Of a stretch of 64,000 nt of DNA, positions 1 to 9,155 are shown in pieces (position 1 is the stretch's first letter; every line of letters begins with the position of its first letter). This DNA comes from Yarrowia lipolytica (lineage: Eukaryota; Ascomycota; Dipodascomycetes; Dipodascales), in the NCBI RefSeq assembly GCF_001761485.1, contig NC_090773.1, positions 2,480,001-2,544,000 on the forward strand, read 5' to 3'. Under the pieces are notes generated by a model. The model was given only the letters and a program-made list of their open reading frames with translations, did not search any database and was not told the origin of the DNA. The translations under genes were made by a program, and so were the position numbers.

Positions 1-1
1 C

Positions 2-595
2 AATGCACCTACTCTGGCTCTCCCTATTCTGCCAGCTCTTGTGTCCACCTTGATCACCCACACCTATGTGAACGCCGATCTCATTCGACAGGTGCAGATG
101 GGTCCTTTCAAGCTCAAGGTTGACGATGGACTGAGTCTCCGAAAGACCACCTACGACAGTGTTCTGTCTCTGTTGTCCAACATTGACGCCAAATCTCTGA
201 CCGCTCATCTTCCCAGCCAGCAGCTGCTTGCGCTGTTTGAGCGGCTTCTTGCTGGTCTTTCCGACGAACACAATATCCAGATTCTGTCGCTGGTGTGCAT
301 TCCCAAGGCCGTGGCTGTGGACATCTCCCTTCTGGGGGCCCACATTGACGTTGGAGAAGGCACCAAGCCTGCTGTGAACGTGCTGACTACTACTCTCACC
401 GGTCTGCTCAACAAGGAGGTCAAGGAGAGTGCCATTAAGCAAGAGTTTGAGAAGAAGAACGAGATCCAGCGAAACGTTCTGCGGTGTGTTGGTTCCATTA
501 CCACGTTGTTGGACGACGCTCCGGTCCAGCCTCTTACGGATGTGGAGCTCAACTCGTGGACCGAGTTTGGTCATTTTGTCGAACGGTTCAAGTAG
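2..595 (+). CDS. CAND1/TIP120-like cullin exchange factor, 3' end only
   Basis: This is the last 197 codons of a gene whose 5' part lies before the window; the frame is open from base 2 to the TAG at 593-595. The protein resembles the C-terminal HEAT-repeat region of CAND1: the segment QMGPFKLKVDDGLSLRK followed by a helical repeat, and KQEFEKKNEIQRNVLR near the end, match the pattern of CAND1 proteins. CAND1 binds cullin-RBX1 lacking NEDD8 and swaps substrate receptors of SCF ubiquitin ligases. Saccharomyces has only the divergent Lag2, so a recognisable CAND1 tail is typical of more basal yeasts and filamentous fungi. No intron signals are seen in this part. The next gene is convergent. Confidence 0.82.
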   Translation, partial: NAPTLALPILPALVSTLITHTYVNADLIRQVQMGPFKLKVDDGLSLRKTTYDSVLSLLSNIDAKSLTAHLPSQQLLALFERLLAGLSDEHNIQILSLVCIPKAVAVDISLLGAHIDVGEGTKPAVNVLTTTLTGLLNKEVKESAIKQEFEKKNEIQRNVLRCVGSITTLLDDAPVQPLTDVELNSWTEFGHFVERFK

Positions 596-1588
596 ATCTA
601 TGGCATTTATGTATTGTTTTACAGTACTGGTAGTATGTGTAGCACTAGGTCATAAAACCCGATCACTGTATTGGCCATCCAGAACCTGTGATACTCGAGC
701 CTGTCCAAACCAGATGATAACCTACGGCAAAGACGCGAGCGGAATAAGCACCACAAGAAGAGTAATGGTTTATGCACTAGAGCTATGATACCAACGCCAT
801 AGGCGGAATGAACACAACTCATGATCCTATCAATGGAATGTGCGATGCTTCACATCTCATTGATATGATCATGAGAGCAGGGAGCATGACGAACATGAAA
901 GAGTAGATGTTTTTCGCAGTCGTTTCAACTTCATCTGTATTGGCATTCTCAGTTGTTGACGGTGTTTCTGTCGTCGTCTCGTTGTTCGTTCTCTTCTCCG
1001 CTAGGTTGTAATCGCCTGGTCTGTCAACCGTGTCTCTATAGCAGCCAATCTGAGGTTGACCATATCAAGCTTGGAGTTGATCTCTTCGATGGTGACGCTC
1101 ATTGCAATGGAGGTGGTTGGTGGAGTTTTTTATTGAGCTTCTCGAGATATAAAACCACCGTTGTCACTTTCGCTAGCAGGGAAAGATGATGTCCGTTCAT
1201 ACTTGTATCTCTGGCGGGTACTACAAGGTGCTTCTGCACTGAATTTCTCTTTGAAGAAGCAGTCCAGAGGATCAAGTTCTTAGGGCAGAGTCCCTAGCGA
1301 GAGGAAAGATATCTGAGCCATGAGATGTTCGAAGCTATAGAAATCAGTCCATAATTTGCGTGACTGTCCTCGGAGAACAGTTTCAAGAATGTATTTGTAG
1401 GTCTGCTAAAACAGGTCAGTGGGTGAATGATCTTATTACAAGTACAAGTATTATCTTTGACGGTAAGCTGCTTGTCGCTTTAGTCATTACGTATCGCTAG
1501 CGGTACGCTTGTCAGGTTCAGCTCATGCTACAGTCGCTCTACAGTGGCACACGTTTCAAATATGTACATTAAATAAATACAAGTTAGT
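596..1588. other. Intergenic, convergent gene ends
   Basis: 993 bases between the stop of the CAND1-like gene and the stop of the first peptide transporter, so both 3' untranslated regions lie here. Only short open frames occur, none with recognisable protein features. No RNA gene or repeat was seen. Confidence 0.6.
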
Positions 1589-3436
1589 TTAGAAAACCTT
1601 CTCCACACCCTCGTCGACAATGGCGGTCTTGTGGGCTCGCTCCAGATCAGCCTTCTCCTTATCATGCATCAGAGTGGCGTTGAGCTCAGCGGTGTACTCG
1701 GCGTCAATGACGTTGAGCTCGTCTTCCACCTTGTTAAGATGTCGGTATCCGAACCAGACAATCCATCCAGCAACAAAGGTGGCTCCGGCAAGACCGGTGT
1801 AGGTCCAGATGAGCTTGGGGTCCTTGGCGGTAGGGGACAGAGCAATACCGATGGCAGCACCAATGGCGTTGGTGAAGAGGAAGATGGACATGATGAAGGA
1901 CTTCATGGAAGTAGGAGCCTTGGTGTAGGCGTACTCCAGACCGGTGATAGAGGCGAAAATCTCCGACAGAGCAATGAAGGCGTAGGCGGGAGTCTGGACG
2001 GCAACGTGGACATTATTGGGAGCGTAGTTCTCTCCGTCGGGCAGAAGAGCTGCGGGACAGGCACCGGGAGCGTCGTAACAAGGACCGGCAGAGTAGATGA
2101 TCTTCTGGACAATGGCAGCGTAGGCCATGGCACAAGAAGCGAAGAAGAAACCGAGAGTGATTCGGGTAATGGGTCGCATCTTGATACCAACTCGTCGAAG
2201 ACCGGGGTAGACGAGCTTCTCCATGATGGGAATGAAGATAATGATGGCAATGGGGTCAATGTTCTGCATGATATCGTTGGGGATACCGTGGGTCTGCATC
2301 TGGCCGGCTTGGGACACGAAGTTGTTAAGCATCTGGCCGTACACAACCCAGTAGATGGGGTAGATGACGAAGACCTTGCAGGCAATGAAAGCTCGTCGGA
2401 CCTCGTCAACAAAGAGATCGGTCCAGGGAACCTCGCTCTCGCCGTTCTCCTGTCGGTAAGAGGGTTTGGCAGCATCGAAGGACTTCTTCTTGGCAGCAGC
2501 AAAGACGACTCGGAAGGCCTGGGGAATAACAGAGCCCATAGGAGGTCGCTTGACGTAGTACTTGTTACCGAGGACCAGAGCAGCAATTGCAATGAAGAAG
2601 AAGGCAAAGGGCAGCAGGTAGGCAGCCCAGAAGTCGACGTATCGCTCCAGGTTTGTGGTTGCAATGGCGGACAGAGAGCCGACGTTAATGCACATGTAGA
2701 AGACCATGAAAATGGACTGAATGGTCTGGTTGGGGTCGACGACAACTCGCTCGCCAGACTTGAGAGTTCGAATGTAGAACTTGGTGTTGGTGTACTGCTC
2801 GGAAATGAGAGGAGACACGTTAGATTTGATACCTCCAGTTCCGAGACCAATGACAATCATGGCGGTGACCAGACCTCCGAGACCGGCTCCGGCGTCCAGA
2901 GACGAGGGCAGAGAAGTGACAAACAGAATCAGGTTACCAGTGACGTAGATGAGGGAGAAGACAAACAGGGTCTTGTACTTTCCCCACCAGGTGTCGGCGA
3001 TGATGGCTCCGAGAATGGGAGTCACGTAACACCAGAACTGGAAAAAGTAGGACAGAGCAGAGGCGGTGGACTGACCGAGATCAAGAGCACCGGCGTGCGC
3101 GCCAAAGCCTCGCTTTCGCTGCATGTAGTTCTGGAAAGGACCGGTGATACCGTAGTAGGTGAATCGCTCACCCAGCTCGACCACAGCCACCATCCAGGCA
3201 GCCTTGGGGAGCGAGTCGGACACTCGTCGGAGAGTCAGCATCTCCTCCTCGGTGGGCTCGGGGCCCAGGGCGTTGATGGTGGTGGAAACCTCATGTTTAG
3301 TGTCGATATCCGAGTCGTAAGAAGGCACTCGTTCAGTCTCAACCACCTCCTCGGCCAGCTGGTTTACCGATCCAAGCTCGGTGTTGGTGGCGGTGTACAC
3401 GGGCTCGACGATCTCGCCCTGATTGTTCTTTTCCAT
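1589..3436 (-). CDS. PTR2: POT/PTR2-family peptide:proton symporter
   Basis: Encodes 615 residues, close to the length of yeast Ptr2 (601). This plasma-membrane family imports di- and tripeptides with protons. The segment ELGERFTYYGITGPFQNYMQ at about 90-110 is the signature of the first helix; LGTGGIKSNVSPLISEQY and FYMCINVGSLSA are further POT motifs. About twelve membrane helices alternate with short loops, with a hydrophilic acidic N-terminal tail of about 80 residues. The ATG at 3436 is chosen because a TATAAA on the minus strand at 3560-3565 lies just upstream. The frame stays open upstream, with another ATG at 3595, but using it would put the TATA inside the gene and add about 50 residues without POT character. 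A second POT gene lies 3.7 kb upstream on the same strand. The symbol is by family; the exact substrate is not known. Confidence 0.93.
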   Translation of the reverse strand: MEKNNQGEIVEPVYTATNTELGSVNQLAEEVVETERVPSYDSDIDTKHEVSTTINALGPEPTEEEMLTLRRVSDSLPKAAWMVAVVELGERFTYYGITGPFQNYMQRKRGFGAHAGALDLGQSTASALSYFFQFWCYVTPILGAIIADTWWGKYKTLFVFSLIYVTGNLILFVTSLPSSLDAGAGLGGLVTAMIVIGLGTGGIKSNVSPLISEQYTNTKFYIRTLKSGERVVVDPNQTIQSIFMVFYMCINVGSLSAIATTNLERYVDFWAAYLLPFAFFFIAIAALVLGNKYYVKRPPMGSVIPQAFRVVFAAAKKKSFDAAKPSYRQENGESEVPWTDLFVDEVRRAFIACKVFVIYPIYWVVYGQMLNNFVSQAGQMQTHGIPNDIMQNIDPIAIIIFIPIMEKLVYPGLRRVGIKMRPITRITLGFFFASCAMAYAAIVQKIIYSAGPCYDAPGACPAALLPDGENYAPNNVHVAVQTPAYAFIALSEIFASITGLEYAYTKAPTSMKSFIMSIFLFTNAIGAAIGIALSPTAKDPKLIWTYTGLAGATFVAGWIVWFGYRHLNKVEDELNVIDAEYTAELNATLMHDKEKADLERAHKTAIVDEGVEKVF

Positions 3437-3559
3437 CTTGTAAAACGGCGTGAATGTTGTCCAAATGGCAGGACACCCACCCCAACATATACTACTGGTC
3501 TGATTTAGGTTCTCTACCAAGACATGACGTCCATCTCTCTGGAAGCCTATTTCCCTTTG

Positions 3560-3565
3560 TTTATA
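3560..3565 (-). promoter_or_regulatory. TATA box of first POT transporter
   Basis: TATAAAC is read on the minus strand, about 125 bases upstream of the ATG at 3436. It decides against the alternative upstream ATG at 3595. Found by sequence only. Confidence 0.5.
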
Positions 3566-4930
3566 CCCCACAGAGACAAAGGCGGCAACGGGCATCCGCA
3601 AAACTGAGACTTTCCGACTGAGGATTGACAAGGCAGGGTGACATTAGGCGACTGGAGTGATTGCCGGGGTGGAGTGGACAAGTTTCAGACCCCAAAACAC
3701 CACCGTAGAACTCGGGCAACAGAAGCTGTAAACGCCGCTGGAGAAAGTATGACTCTTCCCTGGTGCATCGAAATCAAATTCTGCTGCCACATCTCACGTC
3801 TCGGCAAAGAATCCTCTTGGAGACACGTCCAGTTTCAGTGTCTTATCGGTTTGCAAACGGCATCATGCCCTGACGTCTTGGCATGCATGTAGTGCGAATG
3901 CCATTTTTCCGAAGCTGGGAGACCGTGGTTGGGCTGTGATCGGAGATGTCCGAGTGGTCTGCCTACAATAAAAACACATGGAGTATAATCCACTGGCCCT
4001 GAAGAGCTGGTTTGTCTTTTCAAATCTATAATCTGACCGCAAATTCAGCTTTTATCGACAGTTGGAAAATTCATAAAGTTAAGGGTGAACATAAGGCCGG
4101 CTAGCCGTGTAGCAAACTTGAGAGGCATAATTAGACCGATCCGGGGCCGATTAGAACACGGTAAACTCCTGCAGCCAAAGACTGATATCCGAGGGAGTAT
4201 CTACACCGCGATCTGTCACGTGGCACCCCCTCAACAAGGTCGTTATCCGTCTTTTACGATACCTGCCTCACACGACCAAGAGCTAATTTTGGTTTGGATT
4301 CTTCTATTAAACGAGGGCGGAAGTTAAATGGGCTGGGCGGGTGTAGCTGCTCTGGGGGACGCCTGGGAGCTTAGCCGACCACTGTGATCGAATCTTTATC
4401 ATGACAATACCCCTTGTTCATGTTTCCAGCCTGTTCCGTCTGCCTACGGGTCTAAAATGAAGATCCACTTTTGCCTTGATAACTTTCCATTTTGGTTTTT
4501 TTTTTTCAGTGCGGAAAAAGTCACCCAAGCCTATATTGAGTTGGCACGGCACCAACTTTAAAGACGAGACGAAAAAAAAATCTAGTAGGACGATCAACAG
4601 CCGGTGGTGGCCGGAAATGGGCGAATATCAGGCTGGAAATTGCAGAGAGGGGTGTTTCATATGGGCTCATTCCAACTATAGAGTCAGCATGCTCGTGCGA
4701 GCGTTTTTGCACGAGGGAAAAGCTCCCTCATCCCAGTGTAAATAACTTACCCTTATGGATGGTACACCTACCGATCCACCCTGAAGGACCCACAAAAAAC
4801 GGATATGCGGATGCGGAAATGGTGGGGCAGACCCTCTCTCGGTTATTAGCTGGAGGAGCCGGGAGATAGGACTATACGAGGGACAGGTGAGACGTGACAA
4901 ACCCGTGCAACATGGTTCGACCAGGTGTGG

Positions 4931-4963
4931 CTACCATGAGGCTACCACGAGGCTACCACGAGG
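4931..4963. repeat. 11-bp tandem repeat, three copies
   Basis: Three head-to-tail copies of CTACCACGAGG, the first with T for C at position 7, followed by a partial copy. It lies in the non-coding region between the two POT genes. Confidence 0.75.
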
Positions 4964-6410
4964 CTGCTATACTCATGGTTCGTGGGGATAACCTACGATA
5001 CAAGCTACTAAGCCTCGTAGGGCTGAACAAAGTGTATATTCCCCGACTAATACTGATTGCGGTTGCTACATGATGAGACTGCGGTGTTGTGTTCTGGTCT
5101 AGTGTTCACTTGCATCGATCTGATACCACGTGAGCCAAGATATCCTTCCCTGATGTCAGAAAACGCCGCTCCTGTCTGTCAAGCCACTTGGCTCCGTGGC
5201 AAAGCTTATGTTCGAGGCACCGAAGGCCTTGAGCCCATGACCAAGGTTCACTTAGCGCCAGGGCGGAGAATGACAGTTTAGAAGCAAGCTATTAATGTCT
5301 AGGGCTATAGATGGCTCCGAGTGAAACAAGCTACAAGTAGAGGGGTTTCTCCGCGGTGTCTCTGTCGTTTTCTTGTTAGTCTCCTCTTGTATCGTATGTC
5401 TCGCAAGCGTTGCGCGAGCGCGGATAATGAACGCTATTGAAGAATGACAACAACCAACTGCTGAAGGTTGATGGGCCCGTGACAGCCAGCGTGGAGCGGC
5501 GGCATGCATTTGTCTTTTGACAAAAGAGACCTACAAGTAGACTGCAAAGTAGGGGGTCTGGTAAACTGTGGGTTCCACATGTTCCTAGTTTTAGGTCTCT
5601 TCTCCACGGGGGTTGTTTTTTGTTTTTTCTGTGTTCGCCACACGGTTGCCTGCTCGAAAGGATGGCTCCGGGACGTTCAGAGGGGTTTCTAGAGCCATGC
5701 CAAACGCTCTTCAGATGCTCCTCTGCTGTCAACTTTTTAATATACGTCAGGATCTCCATTCCAAAAAGAGTTTTTCTCGAGGCATATAGAGTTTCGGAAG
5801 CCATGTTTATGAATCTGGATATACGACGCATTTAGGGATTTGTGGGGGAGCTGTTCGAAAAATACCGAGTCTCCATTGTCTGCATACCCCACTGATTGGT
5901 CCTTTGTCTTTTTTCGAGCGTCATAGGGCGTTATTGTGGCTTTCGGTTTGCCTTGTAATAATAGCCGATGTGAGCCCTTCGGAGTCCGAGTACCCACCGT
6001 TTTTGCTTCCACACATTAGACGGGACGCTCGCTAGAAACAGAATTGACGTGCTCTACGGGGTTTGTAGTGAATTTTGACGTATTTGCGTCCGCTGACAAA
6101 CCCGCCAAGCACAGCGCTGAGCCACAAATCCAGGGCCCTGAGCCATACGGCACTGCAACAAAGAATGGGTTAGGGACTGGTTCGAGGAGGTCTAAACATG
6201 AGACTTGTAAGAATGAATGTACCCCAGGCTTGAACAAACACTTCCAAGTATTGGTACAGTGTACTATACTTTTACAATCGTGTCTGTATTGTACATTACA
6301 AGTGGCTGAAGATCGAAGCAGTGCGAGTACATGTACTTGTATCTGGTTTATAACTGAAGAACGAGTCGAAAATTCGCACACACTACTTGTACAAGTCCAA
6401 GTCCAAGTTT

Positions 6411-6453
6411 CTTGGCTCTTGGCTCTTGGCTCTTGGCTCTTGACTCTTGACTC
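6411..6453. repeat. 7-bp tandem repeat, six copies
   Basis: Four copies of CTTGGCT followed by two of CTTGACT. The switch in the last two units looks like a substitution spread by slippage. Non-coding, about 0.65 kb beyond the stop of the second POT gene. Confidence 0.85.
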
Positions 6454-7097
6454 AAAATTATGGCTTTTCTATCTCATGAGTGATTTGTTTATCCATATCA
6501 ATGCAGTTTAGATGCTCCAAGAATTTGAGCCGCGTCGTTTGGTGACGTCATAAATGCAAGCCACAGCAAGCAAACAGATTGATACAAACCGCCAGTACAA
6601 GTACTTGTACCAGCTTCGCTTGGGTATCGCCCTTCATCTTCTCAGTCCTCGATTGTATGTACTGTACTTGAACTTGAACTTGTTCATAACCATCTCTACT
6701 CGTAGCAGTACACTTGCACTCGTACATTGAAACTCAGTTGGTGTCAGCACGAAAACAGCCGGTATCACTCTCGAAAGCCGCTCGGTTGCTCCACACTGCC
6801 CCTCTACACTCGCTTATCCATCCTATTCCTGCCGATCATCAGATAATGATAACCCTGATAACCTTGAAGTGAGACATCAGACGGCACCTCCTCCACCTGC
6901 CCAACTTGGTGGCCCTTGGCAAAGAGGTTGCCTGAGTTCTTTCATGTGGGGTATCAGGCGGCTGTACAGTATCGAAAGAGACTATATTTCCAACAGTCAA
7001 TCAAATGCAATATGTTAAGTACAAGTATGCTTAATGCAACAGTGGTCCTCAGCTACTACGCGAGTAATCACCCGATGAGCTCGTGCTTCACACCTCA

Positions 7098-9155
7098 TCA
7101 GTCCCTGAAGCAGTATCGGAACAGAGCTCCTGTGGCAAACGTCAATGCGGCAATCCAGAAGTAACAAGTCACCATGTAGGGGTCCTTGAACCACGGACTA
7201 ATGACAATACCCATGGCGTAACCACCAGCATTGGTGACAAGGAAGACACTCATAACCAGTGATTTCATCGTTTTGGGAGCGTTCAAGAATGCATACTCCA
7301 AACCAGTGACGGAGGCCAAAATCTCGGAAAATGCAATGAAAATGTATGCAGGCACCTGCCAGAAGACAGATACCAGGTTCTCCACACCAACCTCGTCAAT
7401 CTTTGTGTCTGCCTGGCCTCGGTAGATAAACACCTGCACTCCACAGGCCCAGACCATGGCCAATGCAGCACACAAGAAGCCAGTGAAGATTCGAGCAAGA
7501 GGACCAAACGAGTAGCCTCGAGATCGCAACCAGGGATATAACTTCTTCTCAACAATGGGAATGAACAGAAGTAGGGTGATTGGGTCAATGTTGCTCATAA
7601 TGTCGTTGGGAATGGAGTAGGTATTCATCTGACCAGCCTGAGCAATGAAGTTGGATGTCATCTGGCCGTAAACAAGCCAGTAGACGGGGTAAAAGAGGAA
7701 TACCCGACATGCCTTGAGCGTGACAATGATATCCTGCACGAAGGAAGCAGAATACTTGTTGCCCGAGGCCTTGGAAACGTACATGGCTCGAGGAGAGATG
7801 GTGGTGTCGACGGAGGAGATGAACTCGGGGGAAGTTTCAAGGTCCTGGGAGAGCAGAGACTCTTGGGAGGTACGAGAGGAAGATTCAGCATCGGTGTCCC
7901 GTGGGAGAGCGCTTGTCTCAGTGTCACATTTGTTGCCTCGCTCCTTGAAGAGCATCCAAGAGACAGCCACGGCATCGGGAACAACACTTCCCTTGACAGG
8001 AGCGCAGTAGTACATGTTTCTTCCCATAACCAGGGCAGCCATTCCAAAGAAGAAAAAGACGCCAGGGATGAGATAAGCAGCCCAGAAGTCGACCTTCATT
8101 TCCACGTAAGATGTAATCATGGGGGCCAGGCAGCCAATGTTGATGCAGTAGTAGAAGATCATGAAGATGGACTGGATGGTGACGACAGGGGAAATAATGG
8201 CTTGAGACTCGTTCTTGGTATAGACGAGTCTGTACTTTTCGTTTCGGTACTGCTCTCCAATCAGAGGACTCACGTTGGCCTTGATTCCTCCTGTTCCGAG
8301 TCCGATGATGACCATGGCCAGCAGCAGGCCTGGGAGAGCCCATCCGTTGTCAATGTTGACGGGAAGAGAAGAGATCACCAGCACAAAGACGCCAATAACA
8401 TTGACGATGGCGAACCGAAGAATTGTCTTGTACTTGCCCCAGTATGAGTCAGCAATGATAGCTCCGAAAATGGGGGTTAGGTAGCACCAGAACTGGAAGG
8501 CATAGAGGAGAGCCACGGCCTTTTGTTGGCCCAGGCCGAGGGCTCCAGGTAGTCGGCCCTCCCGCGGGTTCTGGATGTAGTTCTGGAAGGGACCCGAGAG
8601 TCCGTAGTAGGTGAACCGTTCACAGAGCTCGACTACTGCCACCAGATAGGCCGAGTAGGGGATTTTATCGGAGATGTGGGGCACGTCTTCGGGGAGGTCT
8701 GGGAGCGAGATGATTTCGCCTTCCTCCGAGTCGGCAACGTCGGTAGTCATGGAGGTGGGTTTCTTGAGCAGCGGGCTTGTTTCCGTGTGGCTAGTGTGGG
8801 GGGTGGTGACCGTGGTAATATCGTGTCTGGTGGTGTATGTAGGGTCGAGAGTTGTGTCACGAGAAGGCGAGTGTCGCAAGGAGGCCGTTCCGTAGTTGTC
8901 GAGATCACAAACGCTCACGTAGCTGTCTGTGTTGGCGGTTTCAAGTCGCAGGTTACTGTTGTAGCGGGTGTCTTGGGGGTGGCTAGTGGATGTGTTGGTG
9001 CTGGGTCTGTGGGCATCGTCTGCGCATGTGTCGGTGGGATTTGTGTCTCTGGCACTGCCAATAGTCATTACTCTCGGCGTCTCTTCAATGTCTCCAGCTA
9101 GTTGCAACAGACTGACTCCGCTGGAATCGCTCTGGGCCAGGCTTGGAGTCTCCAT
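7098..9155 (-). CDS. POT/PTR2-family peptide:proton symporter, second paralog
   Basis: Encodes 685 residues, longer than the first POT protein because of a Ser/Thr-rich N-terminal tail of about 165 residues and a polar insert of about 60 residues in the central cytoplasmic loop. The POT signature ELCERFTYYGLSGPFQNYIQ follows the tail, and LGTGGIKANVSPLIGEQY and YWLVYGQMTSNFIAQAGQM match the neighbouring paralog. It should import short peptides with protons at the plasma membrane. The start is the ATG at 9153-9155, the first in frame. Both added segments are rich in serine, threonine and acidic residues, so they could be sites for phosphorylation or ubiquitin control as in other yeast permeases; that is inference. 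Same orientation as the paralog downstream. Confidence 0.93.
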   Translation of the reverse strand: METPSLAQSDSSGVSLLQLAGDIEETPRVMTIGSARDTNPTDTCADDAHRPSTNTSTSHPQDTRYNSNLRLETANTDSYVSVCDLDNYGTASLRHSPSRDTTLDPTYTTRHDITTVTTPHTSHTETSPLLKKPTSMTTDVADSEEGEIISLPDLPEDVPHISDKIPYSAYLVAVVELCERFTYYGLSGPFQNYIQNPREGRLPGALGLGQQKAVALLYAFQFWCYLTPIFGAIIADSYWGKYKTILRFAIVNVIGVFVLVISSLPVNIDNGWALPGLLLAMVIIGLGTGGIKANVSPLIGEQYRNEKYRLVYTKNESQAIISPVVTIQSIFMIFYYCINIGCLAPMITSYVEMKVDFWAAYLIPGVFFFFGMAALVMGRNMYYCAPVKGSVVPDAVAVSWMLFKERGNKCDTETSALPRDTDAESSSRTSQESLLSQDLETSPEFISSVDTTISPRAMYVSKASGNKYSASFVQDIIVTLKACRVFLFYPVYWLVYGQMTSNFIAQAGQMNTYSIPNDIMSNIDPITLLLFIPIVEKKLYPWLRSRGYSFGPLARIFTGFLCAALAMVWACGVQVFIYRGQADTKIDEVGVENLVSVFWQVPAYIFIAFSEILASVTGLEYAFLNAPKTMKSLVMSVFLVTNAGGYAMGIVISPWFKDPYMVTCYFWIAALTFATGALFRYCFRD

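Larger units (their letters stand above)
3566..7097. other. Long intergenic region between the two POT genes
   Basis: About 3.5 kb holding the promoter of the first transporter and the 3' end of the second. I see no gene: open frames of up to 155 codons occur (such as 6044-6508 and 5376-5831) but show no domains, no consistent codon bias and no splice signals. There are two short tandem repeats (4931-4963 and 6411-6453) and a run of TACTTGTA-type palindromes between 6310 and 6730. No tRNA or 5S rRNA was seen. Confidence 0.6.

Noticed and set aside
1631-3508. A 625-codon open frame on the plus strand opposite the first POT gene
   Set aside because: It lies entirely inside the POT gene, its product is rich in Gly, Ser, Asp and Val without domains, and such long antisense frames arise from the codon bias of the real gene.
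3433-3595. Longer N-terminus for the first POT gene from the ATG at 3595
   Set aside because: The extra residues are not POT-like and a TATA box at 3560-3565 would lie inside the gene.
6044-6508. A 155-codon frame between the POT genes
   Set aside because: It runs through the 7-bp tandem repeat and GTACTTGTAC motifs and has no protein character.
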